Made by a program: the position numbers and the translations under genes. The notes under the pieces were generated by a model. That model saw only the letters and a list, made by a program, of their open reading frames with translations. It made no database searches and had not been told where the DNA came from. A stretch of DNA of 54,325 nucleotides from an uncultured Collinsella sp. (GTDB lineage Bacteria > Actinomycetota > Coriobacteriia > Coriobacteriales > Coriobacteriaceae): positions 1 to 54,325 of the forward strand of contig CATYZK010000012.1 of NCBI GenBank assembly GCA_958415665.1, written 5' to 3'. Below are positions 7,442 through 15,288 of the stretch, one piece after another (position 1 is the first letter of the stretch; each line of letters opens with the position of its first letter).

Positions 7442-8757
7442 CAGACTTGGGTTTTGCCGATCATGATGTTGAGGATCTCGACGTCGGTGTCCTTCATGCC
7501 CACGCGGCCTACGTAGCCCATGCTTGCGATCGTCTGCTCAACGGTATCTTGGATCAAACCCTCGCCGGCACGGAAGCCACGCCCCTGCATGGCCATGTCA
7601 TGTCCCAGAATCGCCGCATCGACGGCAGCCGAAATCTTGGCGGCACAGCTCGCCTTGGCGCCATCGCACACGATGCCGCCAACGTTACCGAGCGTGTTCG
7701 AAACCGTCGCGCCAATCTGCTCGCGCGTGCCACCGCACAGCCAGGTAATCGCAGCGCCGGCGCCGCACGCGGCGCAGATAGCACCGCAAAACGCCGAGAG
7801 CGCACCAATATAGCTCTTGATATGCACGGCGATAAGATCGGACAGCATCACGGCGCGCACCAGGCGCTCATGGTCGCAGCGCAGGTATTCGGCATACTCC
7901 ATGACGGGCAAGGCGCAGGTAATGCCCTGATTGCCCGAGCCGCACACAATGGCGACCGGCAGCGCGCAGCCGTTCATGCGAGCGTCGGACCCGGCGGCCG
8001 CACGGGCACGGGCCCGGCAGGCGACGTCATCGGCACGAGCGCCCAGCAGCGTACGGCCCACCTCGGCGCCCCAAGCGTGCGCGAGGCCCTCGGCACTGAT
8101 CGCGCCGTTCAGCTCAATCTGACGCTCAACGGTAGCGCGGGCGCCCTCAATGTCGCCGCCCTCGATAAAGTCGATGATGGACTCAATCGACATGGGCGTG
8201 TCGGCCTTATCCGCCGCCCGCTCAGCCACGACGCGCTCGGCGCAGGCGGCGCACTCCCCCGCCGACTTGCCGCACACCGGAATACCGTCGAGCGTATGGC
8301 ACGTGACATTGGTGTGGTGATCGGTAATCTCGACGACCGCGGTATGGCCCCCGGCCGTGGCGGTCACCTTGATGTAGAGGTTGGGCACACCCTCGACAAG
8401 CGACACATCGCAGTAGCCGGCGTCAGCGAGGAGCTCGGTCACGCGAGCACGATCTTCGTCGTTAACGCTCTCGAGCACCTCGAGCGCGCTCTTGGCGTCG
8501 CCGCCCACGGCGCCCAGCACGGCCGCAGCTTCAATACCGTGCATACCGCCCGAGTTGGGCACGGTCACGCTCTTAACGTTCTTGATGATGTTGCCCGAGC
8601 AGGCAACGTCCATATGATCGGGTTCGCAACCGAGCGTCTGGCTCGCCAACGCCGCTGCATAGGCAACGGCAATAGGCTCGGTACAGCCGAGCGCACAGAC
8701 AAGCTCGCGGTTCAAAACATCGCAAAACGCGGCATCACGAAGGGAATCGGTAGGCAT
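7438..8757 (-). CDS. cyuA: L-cysteine desulfidase (UPF0597/CyuA family)
   Basis: Iron-sulfur enzyme (439 aa) of the CyuA/YhaM family, related to the alpha domain of L-serine dehydratase. It splits L-cysteine to pyruvate, ammonia and sulfide, serving anaerobic cysteine catabolism and detoxification. LVCALGCTEPIAVAYAAALA near residue 20 is the family signature, with the cysteine that binds the Fe-S cluster. The C-terminal half has CGSGNQGITCALPV and NVGGIVCDGAKASCAAK, which carry the other conserved cysteines. The ATG at 8757 has AGGAGA 6-7 nt upstream. It is monocistronic, and a TTTGAT-N8-ATCAAA palindrome lies 56-75 bp upstream of the start. L-serine dehydratase activity is a less likely alternative. 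Confidence 0.85.
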   Translation of the reverse strand: MPTDSLRDAAFCDVLNRELVCALGCTEPIAVAYAAALASQTLGCEPDHMDVACSGNIIKNVKSVTVPNSGGMHGIEAAAVLGAVGGDAKSALEVLESVNDEDRARVTELLADAGYCDVSLVEGVPNLYIKVTATAGGHTAVVEITDHHTNVTCHTLDGIPVCGKSAGECAACAERVVAERAADKADTPMSIESIIDFIEGGDIEGARATVERQIELNGAISAEGLAHAWGAEVGRTLLGARADDVACRARARAAAGSDARMNGCALPVAIVCGSGNQGITCALPVMEYAEYLRCDHERLVRAVMLSDLIAVHIKSYIGALSAFCGAICAACGAGAAITWLCGGTREQIGATVSNTLGNVGGIVCDGAKASCAAKISAAVDAAILGHDMAMQGRGFRAGEGLIQDTVEQTIASMGYVGRVGMKDTDVEILNIMIGKTQVC

Positions 8758-8812
8758 AGGTATCTCCTGCTTGCATAACGGGCTGGGTTCTCGAAAATAA
8801 TTAGCTCTTTTA

Positions 8813-8832
8813 TTTGATAACAATGCATCAAA
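8813..8832. promoter_or_regulatory. Palindromic operator candidate upstream of cyuA
   Basis: TTTGAT-N8-ATCAAA is a perfect 6-bp inverted repeat 56-75 bp upstream of the cyuA start, between cyuA and rpiB. In E. coli an Lrp-type regulator controls cyuA; whether anything similar binds here is inference. Confidence 0.4.
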
Positions 8833-9029
8833 AACCGCAACCATGGTTCCGGTGGACGGCGCTCAAGCACAAACTGGCGGCATTCATTCATGAAAAGCAG
8901 GTCTTGTTGCCTGCTAAAGCGTTTGACCAAAAAACGCCCGAGCGTTTACACAAAAGTCGCGCTATCATGCAGTCGAACGCGGTAAACACATTTAGCATTT
9001 GCGCCGCACAGACCAGAGAGGAACCATCC

Positions 9030-9497
9030 ATGAAGATCGGTATCGGTAACGACCACGCCGCCGTCGAGCTCAAGAACATCATTTCCGAGCACCTGATGGA
9101 GCGCGGCTGCGAGGTCGTCAACTTTGGCACCGACACCTCCGAGAGCTTCGATTACCCCATCGCCGGCTACAAGGTGGGCAAGGCCGTAGCCAACGGTGAC
9201 GTCGACCTGGGTATCCTGATCTGCGGTACCGGCGTCGGCATTAGCCTTGCCGCCAACAAGGTCGAGGGCGTTCGCGCCGTCGTGTGCTCCGAGCCCTTCA
9301 GCGCCAAGCTCTCGCGCATGCACAACAACACCAACGTGCTCGCCTTTGGCGCTCGCGTCGTGGGTTCCGAGCTCGCCAAGATGATTGTCGACGAGTGGCT
9401 CGACGCCGAATTTGAGGGCGGCCGTCACGAGCGTCGCGTTAACCTCCTCAACGAGATCGACCAGACCCGCGGCCTTAAGATCGTCGACGAAGCCTAA
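9030..9497 (+). CDS. rpiB: Ribose-5-phosphate isomerase B
   Basis: Cytosolic isomerase of the pentose phosphate pathway (155 aa, normal RpiB length) interconverting ribose 5-phosphate and ribulose 5-phosphate. IGNDHAAVELK at the N-terminus holds the substrate-binding Asp-His pair. LICGTGVGISLAANK near residue 65 holds the active-site cysteine and phosphate loop, and MHNNTNVLAFGARVVG follows. The ATG at 9030 has GAGAGGAA 6 nt upstream. It is followed by its own terminator, so it is monocistronic. The related LacA/LacB galactose-6-phosphate isomerases are less likely because there is no lac gene context. Confidence 0.92.
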   Translation: MKIGIGNDHAAVELKNIISEHLMERGCEVVNFGTDTSESFDYPIAGYKVGKAVANGDVDLGILICGTGVGISLAANKVEGVRAVVCSEPFSAKLSRMHNNTNVLAFGARVVGSELAKMIVDEWLDAEFEGGRHERRVNLLNEIDQTRGLKIVDEA

Positions 9498-9523
9498 ACT
9501 ACTCAGCGCCACAAGCTAACAGC

Positions 9524-9566
9524 AAGGGGCCCGCTCGGAACACACATCCGGGCGGGCCCCTTTGTA
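9524..9566 (+). terminator. Terminator of rpiB
   Basis: AAGGGGCCCGC and GCGGGCCCCTT form an 11-bp GC-rich stem around an 18-nt loop, followed by TTG and then TAGATTTTT. It is placed 27 bp after the rpiB stop. Confidence 0.75.
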
Positions 9567-9594
9567 GATTTTTGGGACATGCCTAGAAATCTAC
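9564..9594. repeat. GTAG...CTAC palindromic repeat, copy 1
   Basis: A 31-nt palindrome starting GTAGATTTTTGGGACAT and ending AGAAATCTAC. A closely similar 29-nt copy lies at 30461-30489. Both follow the end of a rightward gene. Confidence 0.6.
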
Positions 9595-9599
9595 TGATA

Positions 9600-9635
9600 T
9601 AAAAAGGGCGCCGCGGATGGAGTTCCGCGGCGCCC
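9600..9635 (-). terminator. Terminator of ndk
   Basis: Read leftward, GGGCGCCGCGGAA and TCCGCGGCGCCC pair and are followed by TTTTTATAT. It lies 39 bp after the ndk stop. Confidence 0.85.
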
Positions 9636-9673
9636 AAGCCACACGCTAACAGCTTTAAGGAGTCAAAGCTGGT

Positions 9674-10078
9674 TTAGCCAAAGAAGCGCTTGATCTCGAT
9701 CTCGGCGTTCTCCAGGCAGTCGGAGCCGTGAATCACGTTGGCGTTGACATCGACAGCGAAGTCGCCGCGGATGGTGCCAGGAGCAGCATCAAGCGGGTTG
9801 GTGGCGCCCATAAGGGTGCGCATCTTGGAGACGGCGGAAAGACCGGAAACAACCATCTTGACGACCGGACCGCTCGTCATAAAGTCGCAGAGACCGCCAA
9901 AGAAGGGCTTGTCGGCCAGATGGGCGTAGTGCTCCTCGACGGTAGCGCGCTCGAGCGTGGTCATCTCCATGCGCTCGATGACAAGGCCGCTGCGCTCAAT
10001 GCGAGCAACGATCTCGCCGATCTTGCGATCGCGCACGGCGTCGGGCTTAATCATGATGAAGGTCTTCTCGATAGCCAT
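9674..10078 (-). CDS. ndk: Nucleoside diphosphate kinase
   Basis: Cytosolic enzyme (134 aa, standard length) that transfers the gamma phosphate of ATP to NDPs through a phosphohistidine. KTFIMIKPDAVRDRKIGEI at the N-terminus and NVIHGSDCLENAEIEIKRFF at the C-terminus are diagnostic; the histidine in IHGSD is the phosphorylated residue. The ATG at 10078 is preceded by GAAAGG; an upstream in-frame codon at 10120 would add 14 residues absent from the family. It is separated from argH by that gene's terminator. Confidence 0.95.
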   Translation of the reverse strand: MAIEKTFIMIKPDAVRDRKIGEIVARIERSGLVIERMEMTTLERATVEEHYAHLADKPFFGGLCDFMTSGPVVKMVVSGLSAVSKMRTLMGATNPLDAAPGTIRGDFAVDVNANVIHGSDCLENAEIEIKRFFG

Positions 10079-10376
10079 AAGGTAGCCTTTCAAGTAGGTT
10101 CGCGCGTGCCCAAGTCCCATTCCGGCACCCGCCTGGACTGCATCGTAACAGAGTTTTAGCTGCAGTTAAACAAAAAGCTGTTTATTGAAACGTTGCAATT
10201 TATTGAAGCGTTCCATATGTGTCACTTCTGTTCCGAAGCCCGACTAGAGTACCATCCGACCGCCCATCAACCGCATCGAACAGATCAGACGGTCGGTTGC
10301 CACCCGCAAACGTATCCCCTTCACAACCTGCCCAAAGGTCCTACAAAAGTTCTCGACAAGCTCCTTCCTTCCCTAT
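10079..10376. other. ndk upstream region with short direct repeat
   Basis: Between the argH terminator and ndk I see no gene. The ndk promoter must lie here but no clear -35/-10 was found. Two copies of TTTATTGAARCGTT occur at 10181-10194 and 10199-10212 (period 18 bp), a possible regulator site. Confidence 0.4.
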
Positions 10377-10410
10377 AACAAAACGGGCGCCCACCGTGGC
10401 GAGCACCCGT
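10377..10410 (-). terminator. Terminator of argH
   Basis: Read leftward, ACGGGTGCTCGCC and GGGCGCCCGT pair around ACGGT and are followed by TTTTGTTAT. It lies 46 bp after the argH stop. Confidence 0.8.
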
Positions 10411-10455
10411 AAAGGCAAGATATGATGAACGCACCAGACAGACGCATCCTATAAG

Positions 10456-11886
10456 CTAATTAGCTCCGTGGCCCATCTCGACGACCTTGGTCAACGATCC
10501 AAACACACCTTCGTCGGCAACGAGTTGTGCCTCGGCACGCTGCAGCTGCACGGCAACAGCGGCAGGGGCGGTACCGCCCTCGGTCGTGCGCGCGGCGACA
10601 ATCGACGGGATGTCGAGCGCCTCGGTAATATCGCGCTCAAAGAGCGGGCTTGCCTCCTGGAACACCTCAAACGGCAGGTCGTCAAGATTGCAGCCGCGCT
10701 TCTCACACATCAGGACCAGATGGCCCACCACGGCATGCGCCTCACGGAACGGCAGGCCACGCTTGGCCAGGTAATCGGCAACATCGGTAGCGGCAAGGTG
10801 CCCCACGCCGCACTCGCGCGCCATGGCATCCTCGTTGACGGTCCAAGTCGAAATCATACCGGCCATAACCGACAGGCACTGCATGAGCGTGTGAGCGGTA
10901 TCGAGCGCGCCCTCCTTGTCCTCCTGCAAGTCCTTGTTATAAGCAAGCGGCAGGCCCTTCATGGTCACGAGCAGCTGCACCAGGTTGCCATACACACGGC
11001 CGCTCTTGCCGCGGATAAGCTCGGCAAAGTCGGGGTTCTTCTTCTGCGGCATGATGGACGAGCCGGTGGAGTAGGAGTCGGAAAGCGTGATAAAGCCAAA
11101 TTCGGAGCTCGACCACAGCACGATCTCCTCGGAAAAACGCGACAGGTGCATGGCCATGACGGAGCCGGCGTAATGCAGATCGAGCAGGAAATCACGGTCG
11201 GAAACCGCATCGAGCGAGTTGGGAATCACACCCGCAAAGCCAAGCTCGGCAGCCGTCATCTGACGATCGAGTGGATAGCTCGTACCGGCAAGCGCGGCAG
11301 CACCCAGCGGGCAGTTGTCGGCGGCATCAAAGGCGGCCTTCAGGCGTGTAAAGTCGCGCGCGAACATCCAGGAATACGCCAGCAGATGATGTGACAGCAG
11401 CACGGGCTGAGCATGCTGCATGTGCGTGTAGCCCGGCAGAATCACCTTGTCGTACTTCTTGGCCGCATCCACCAGCACATGACGCAACTCAAGATTGGCC
11501 TCCATGAGCTCCTTGGCCAACGCCTTGACGCCCAGGCGCGTATCGGTCGCCACCTGGTCGTTGCGCGAACGCCCGGTATGCAAGCGCTTACCGGCCTCGC
11601 CGATGCGACGCGTCAGCTCGCTCTCGATGGACATATGGATGTCCTCGTCGTTGATATCGAAGGTGAAGTTGCCGGCATCGATATCCTGTTCGATTCCGGT
11701 CAGGCCCTCGGCAATCGCCTGCTCGTCCTCGGCGCTGATGATGCCCTGGGCCGCCAGCATCTTGGCATGCGCCTTAGAACCGGCGATATCCTGCTTATAG
11801 AGATGTTTGTCGACCGGCAGCGACGCGCCAAACTCCTGCGTGACCTCGGCCACTCCCGCCTCAAAACGACCGCCCCAAAGAGCCAT
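10456..11886 (-). CDS. argH: Argininosuccinate lyase
   Basis: Last step of arginine biosynthesis: cleaves argininosuccinate into arginine and fumarate (476 aa, tetrameric cytosolic enzyme). Family hallmarks: MALWGGRFE at the N-terminus, LHTGRSRNDQVATD near residue 105, YTHMQHAQPV near residue 155, and the fumarase/lyase signature GSSIMPQKKNPD near residue 280 with the catalytic serine. The ATG at 11886 has GAAAGGGGA upstream; an earlier frame opening at 11961 lacks a ribosome site. It lies downstream of argG on the same strand but is separated by about 520 bp containing a hairpin and a small gene, so the two need not be one operon. Confidence 0.95.
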   Translation of the reverse strand: MALWGGRFEAGVAEVTQEFGASLPVDKHLYKQDIAGSKAHAKMLAAQGIISAEDEQAIAEGLTGIEQDIDAGNFTFDINDEDIHMSIESELTRRIGEAGKRLHTGRSRNDQVATDTRLGVKALAKELMEANLELRHVLVDAAKKYDKVILPGYTHMQHAQPVLLSHHLLAYSWMFARDFTRLKAAFDAADNCPLGAAALAGTSYPLDRQMTAAELGFAGVIPNSLDAVSDRDFLLDLHYAGSVMAMHLSRFSEEIVLWSSSEFGFITLSDSYSTGSSIMPQKKNPDFAELIRGKSGRVYGNLVQLLVTMKGLPLAYNKDLQEDKEGALDTAHTLMQCLSVMAGMISTWTVNEDAMARECGVGHLAATDVADYLAKRGLPFREAHAVVGHLVLMCEKRGCNLDDLPFEVFQEASPLFERDITEALDIPSIVAARTTEGGTAPAAVAVQLQRAEAQLVADEGVFGSLTKVVEMGHGAN

Positions 11887-12004
11887 GGAACCGTCCCCTT
11901 TCTCCAAATACCAAATCAAGCGCCCAAAGCAATGCGCCATGTCGCTAAAGCGATTTTTCAACCGCTAGTTTTACACATTCCCCACTGTGCGCGGGACCAT
12001 GTAG

Positions 12005-12175
12005 CTAATTTGCAAAGAAGTGACGCACCAGGCACTTGGCACCCAACGTCTCCCTCCGGATGTTGCCCTGCGAACCATCGATCCAGGCCTTCAGGCTCAT
12101 AGGGACGTCCTCGACCTTCGCAGCATCGAGTTCGGGCGCGAGGGAAAGTAAAGCATGCGCGATAGCATTGAACAC
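12005..12175 (-). CDS. Unrecognised 56-aa small protein between argG and argH
   Basis: I do not recognise this protein. It runs from GTG at 12175 to TAG at 12005 (56 aa). GAGGAG ends 8 nt before the GTG, and an in-frame stop lies only 12-15 nt upstream, so GTG is the only usual start. The protein begins MFNAIAHALLSLAPELDA, has a charged middle (KVEDVPMSLKAWIDG) and ends in LGAKCLVRHFFAN. It has no signal peptide or membrane helix. It shares the strand of argG and argH. It may be a real small protein or the remnant of a larger gene. Confidence 0.5.
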   Translation of the reverse strand: MFNAIAHALLSLAPELDAAKVEDVPMSLKAWIDGSQGNIRRETLGAKCLVRHFFAN

Positions 12176-12225
12176 AATGGATACTCCTCATATATATGGG
12201 CGCAGAGCCGCCAAATTGATAGAAG

Positions 12226-12255
12226 GAGCCCCGCCGGACAACCCCGGCGGGGCTC
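12226..12255 (-). terminator. Strong hairpin downstream of argG
   Basis: A perfect 12-bp stem GAGCCCCGCCGG/CCGGCGGGGCTC with a 6-nt loop lies 154 bp after the argG stop and 50 bp before the small gene. Only CTTCTATC follows, so it is a weak intrinsic terminator at best and may protect the argG mRNA 3' end. Confidence 0.4.
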
Positions 12256-12408
12256 GGACTCAGCCGCAGTCGCGGCATCATATATGCGGGCGGAACGTAG
12301 GGGCCACCGATGTTAAGAAGTGTCAGCAAGCATAACGAAAGGTAGGGACCCCGTGCGCCCGTTATGTATCACGCGGATGGGCCGCGCGGATACCAAGGGG
12401 AGGAGGCG

Positions 12409-13635
12409 CTAGGCCTGGGCGGCAGCAGAGCTGGGACCCTGGACCTTTGCCCACGTCTTAAGCGACAGCGTATCGATCTCGATAAAGCCGGCGCTGGCCT
12501 TCTCGTCAAACGTGGTGTCGCGGTCGTAGGTGGCCAGACCGTAGTCATACAGGCTGAAGGGGCTCTTGCGGCCGACGACATGGCAGTTGCCCTTAAAGAA
12601 CTTCAGACGGACAGTACCGGTGACGAATTTCTGGGTATCGGCCATAAAGGCGTCGAGCGCGTTCTTGAGCGGGCTGTACCACTGGCCGTTGTACACAGCG
12701 GTAGCCCAATCCTGCTCGAGCTTAATCTTAGTCTTGAGCAGGTCACCCTCGACGCAGATGTCCTCGAGCGCCTTGTGGGCGGTGATGAGCGTCAGGGCGC
12801 CGGGAACCTCGTAGCACTCGCGGCTCTTGAGGCCCACCAGACGATCCTCGACCAGATCCAGACGGCCAAAGCCGTTGTCGCCGGAGATCTTGTTGAGCGC
12901 GATGACGATCTCGGAGAGCTTCATCTTCTTGCCGTCGACGGCGACGGGCTTGCCGGCCTCAAACTCGATCTCGGTGTAGGTCGGGGTATCGGGCGTGTCC
13001 TCGGGGTTCTTGGTCATAACCCAGGCGTCGTCAAGCGGCTCGTTCCAGGGATCCTCCAGGTGACCGCACTCGATGGCGCGCCCCCACAGGTTGTCATCGA
13101 TGGAATAGGGGTTGTCGTTGGCACCCTCGGGAACCGGCACGTTGTGGGCGTGAGCATAGGCGACCTCGTCGGGACGACACTTCAGGTCCCACTCGCGAAC
13201 CGGAGCGATAACCTTAAGCTCGGGGTCGAGGGCCTTGACGGCGGCCTCAAAACGAACCTGGTCGTTACCCTTGCCGGTGCAGCCGTGGGCGACGTAGGTC
13301 GCGCCAAACTCGTGAGCGACCTCGACGAGCTTCTTGGCGAGCAGCGGGCGAGACAGGGCGGAGAGCAGCGGGTACTTATTCTCGTACATGGAGTTTGCGG
13401 CGATGGCCTTGGTCAGGAACTCATCGGAGAACTCGTCGCGCAGATCGAGCACCTGGCAATCCAGAACGCCCAGGTCGAGGGCCTTCTGCTTCTTGGCGTC
13501 CAGGCCGGTCTCCTCCTGGCCCACATTGCCGCAGACACAAACGACATCGAGATTCTTCTCGTCCTGGAGCCACTTGACACATACAGATGTATCAAGACCA
13601 CCGGAATATGCGAGAACGACTTTTTCCTTGCTCAT
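12409..13635 (-). CDS. argG: Argininosuccinate synthase
   Basis: ATP-dependent ligation of citrulline and aspartate to argininosuccinate (408 aa, normal length), cytosolic, immediately before ArgH in the pathway. VVLAYSGGLDTSVCVKWL at the N-terminus is the PP-loop ATP pyrophosphatase motif. VAHGCTGKGNDQVRFE near residue 115 and SIDDNLWGRAIECG near residue 170 are further family signatures. The ATG at 13635 has GAAAGGAA 6-7 nt upstream. Upstream lies a long imperfect inverted repeat (13686-13800) that overlaps or adjoins the promoter; no Arg-box was recognised. Confidence 0.95.
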   Translation of the reverse strand: MSKEKVVLAYSGGLDTSVCVKWLQDEKNLDVVCVCGNVGQEETGLDAKKQKALDLGVLDCQVLDLRDEFSDEFLTKAIAANSMYENKYPLLSALSRPLLAKKLVEVAHEFGATYVAHGCTGKGNDQVRFEAAVKALDPELKVIAPVREWDLKCRPDEVAYAHAHNVPVPEGANDNPYSIDDNLWGRAIECGHLEDPWNEPLDDAWVMTKNPEDTPDTPTYTEIEFEAGKPVAVDGKKMKLSEIVIALNKISGDNGFGRLDLVEDRLVGLKSRECYEVPGALTLITAHKALEDICVEGDLLKTKIKLEQDWATAVYNGQWYSPLKNALDAFMADTQKFVTGTVRLKFFKGNCHVVGRKSPFSLYDYGLATYDRDTTFDEKASAGFIEIDTLSLKTWAKVQGPSSAAAQA

Positions 13636-14187
13636 GGCTGTTTCCTTTCGCCCTTGGTAGCTAGTTAGAACATCGGTCAGTTGCAAGTCATTTCGAGGTC
13701 AAAAACCGTGCAATATCAGGTTAAATAGCAAAAAGCAGCACAACATGCCCTAGAAACATGCGTCTATGTCGTGCTAAAACCCAACGACCTCAAAATGACT
13801 CTGTTGGGGCATTTCACCCCATACGAACAGAGACGATTATTATCGTCGTCGGGAAATTGCGCGCTGGCGTCGGATGGCATTGTCTGCAGTAGTGATGATC
13901 TTTACGAACTGCATCTGCCTCTCCTTTCACCTATCGCCGGGCGCAATTCATATATCGTAAACGGTACCTTTTCCTCGGTAAGCGGTTGTTTTCCGTCTCC
14001 GTTTTCGATGTTCGCTATATTACGCTAAAGTGCCAGCAGCACAAGCGACAAATTCAAATTTCTGAAAAGTTTTTTCATTACTTTGTGAATTGCAGTGCAA
14101 ATACGCTCCGTTCCTGCGACAATACGCTCGGTTACTGGTTGATGGTTATAACGTCTGAAACAATTTCGAAACGAAAGGCGCGCTTTT
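13636..14187. other. Intergenic region between divergent argG and Cof gene
   Basis: These 552 bp are AT-rich relative to the window and hold no convincing gene. One open frame (13771-14028, rightward) has no ribosome site, a low-complexity tail and overlaps the inverted repeat. TTGACC on the leftward strand near 13700 could be a -35 for argG, but a matching -10 is unclear. From 13801 to 14160 I see nothing assignable. Confidence 0.4.
13686..13800. repeat. Long imperfect inverted repeat upstream of argG
   Basis: Outer arms AGTCATTTCGAGGTC (13686-13700) and GACCTCAAAATGACT (13786-13800) pair with one mismatch in 15. Inner arms AGCACAACAT (13737-13746) and ATGTCGTGCT (13766-13775) pair with one mismatch in 10. 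The whole could fold into a single hairpin of about 115 nt with an asymmetric interior loop. Confidence 0.55.
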
Positions 14188-15015
14188 ATGCAAACTTACG
14201 AATCGGACACCAATATCGGCAGCATTAAGATTCTCGCCGTTGATATGGACAAGACGCTTCTCACCGACGAGCGTGTACTACCCCAAGGCCTCGACGAGCG
14301 CCTGGACAAGCTCGCCGAGGCTGGCATCGTGTTCTGCCCCGCCAGCGGACGCCCTGCCCCCAAGCTCGAGGAGATGTTCGAGGGTATTAAGAACCGCCTT
14401 GCTTTTTGTCCCGACAACGGAGCCTGCGTCATCTATCGCGGCAGCTATATCTATAAGAGCAACATCGATGTGGCGCTGTATCAGCAGGTGCTCGCTCGTG
14501 CCTCGGAGGATCCGCGCGCCGTTCCCGTCCTGTGCTGCTACGACGAGTTCTATGTGCTCGCCCGCGACCATCAGTACCACGACGAGATCAGCGTGTACTA
14601 CAACACGATCAACTATGTCGACACCTTTGAGGGCCTTGATATCGAGTCCAATAAGATCTCGGTCTTTTTCCCTGCCTACGATGCCGAGCCCGCATTCCGC
14701 GAGACCTATAGCCCCGCGTTCTCGGATCAGCTCTACGTCACCAATGCGGGCCGCGAGTGGATCGACTTTATGAACCTGGGCGTCGACAAGGGTTCGGGCG
14801 TGGCACATTTGTGCGAGCACCTGGGCATCGATATCGCCGACGCTGCCGCCGTGGGCGACACCTACAACGATATTCCCATGCTGGAGCGCGTCGGGCATAG
14901 CTTTATCGTGGACAATGCCGAGGAGCACATGAACGCGCACGCCAAGTGGCGTATTCCGAGCAACAACGACGGGGGCGTACTGACGCTCATCGACGCCATC
15001 TTGGCGGCTCGGTAA
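14188..15015 (+). CDS. Cof-type HAD-IIB phosphatase
   Basis: Cytosolic HAD superfamily hydrolase with a large C2 cap (275 aa), the Cof/YidA group that dephosphorylates sugar phosphates, phosphorylated cofactors or similar; the substrate is unknown. Motif I is LAVDMDKTLLTDE near residue 16, with K in place of the more usual G (DxDGTL). FCPASGRP near residue 50 is motif II, the stretch MNLGVDKGSGVAHLCEHLGI carries the motif III lysine near residue 198, and AAVGDTYNDIPML near residue 220 is motif IV. The ATG at 14188 follows GAAAGG about 10 nt upstream. It is monocistronic and convergent with polA. Confidence 0.85.
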   Translation: MQTYESDTNIGSIKILAVDMDKTLLTDERVLPQGLDERLDKLAEAGIVFCPASGRPAPKLEEMFEGIKNRLAFCPDNGACVIYRGSYIYKSNIDVALYQQVLARASEDPRAVPVLCCYDEFYVLARDHQYHDEISVYYNTINYVDTFEGLDIESNKISVFFPAYDAEPAFRETYSPAFSDQLYVTNAGREWIDFMNLGVDKGSGVAHLCEHLGIDIADAAAVGDTYNDIPMLERVGHSFIVDNAEEHMNAHAKWRIPSNNDGGVLTLIDAILAAR

Positions 15016-15026
15016 TCTATCCCGTC

Positions 15027-15152
15027 GCCATGCCCGGGGCCGGCCGTTTTATTTTTTCTCGGTCAGGTCCTGGGCTCGCTCGAAGGCCACAATAAGTGGC
15101 CTTCGGCTCGTGCGGAATCTACAAAAATCAAACGGCCGGCTCCGGGCATGGC
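15027..15152. repeat. Large composite palindrome, 30-nt arms plus inner hairpin
   Basis: Outer arms at 15027-15056 and 15123-15152 begin GCCATGCCCGGGGCCGGCC and pair over 30 nt with one G-U and one mismatch. Inside, CGAAGGCCAC and GTGGCCTTCG (15081-15090, 15096-15105) form a perfect 10-bp hairpin with loop AATAA. It sits between convergent genes; the left arm ends in TTTTATTTTTT, so it may act as a terminator, but it is far larger than needed for that. Confidence 0.65.
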
Positions 15153-15220
15153 TATGTTGACCTTGCTTGCCGCCTAGATGGTGTCTTGAGTGCCTAGATA
15201 CTTGGCTGATATTTTGGAAA

Positions 15221-15261
15221 GAAGGACGCTCCTTGTTGATGAGGGGCGTCCTTCTGTTTTT
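15221..15261. terminator. Bidirectional terminator between Cof gene and polA
   Basis: GAAGGACGCTCC and GGGGCGTCCTTC pair around TTGTTGATGA. Rightward, TGTTTTTGG follows; leftward the stem is followed by TTTCCAAAATAT. It lies 28 bp past the polA stop. Confidence 0.75.
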
Positions 15262-15288
15262 GGTTACTTTGGAACTGTGGGGGCTTCC

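Noticed and set aside
6919..8778. 619-codon rightward frame spanning the HAD gene and opposite cyuA
   Set aside because: It is out of frame with the HAD gene and antisense to cyuA, both of which show intact catalytic motifs.
11958..12329. Longer leftward frame overlapping the small gene between argG and argH
   Set aside because: Different frame, no ribosome site, Cys/Arg-rich composition; the GTG-started frame at 12175 is better supported.
10456..13635. argG-argH as one tight operon
   Set aside because: A 520-bp gap with a strong hairpin and a small gene separates them, so I list them as separate genes without claiming a shared transcript.
13771..14028. 85-codon rightward frame upstream of the Cof gene
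   Set aside because: No ribosome site, overlaps the inverted repeat, Ser/Leu-rich with no domain.
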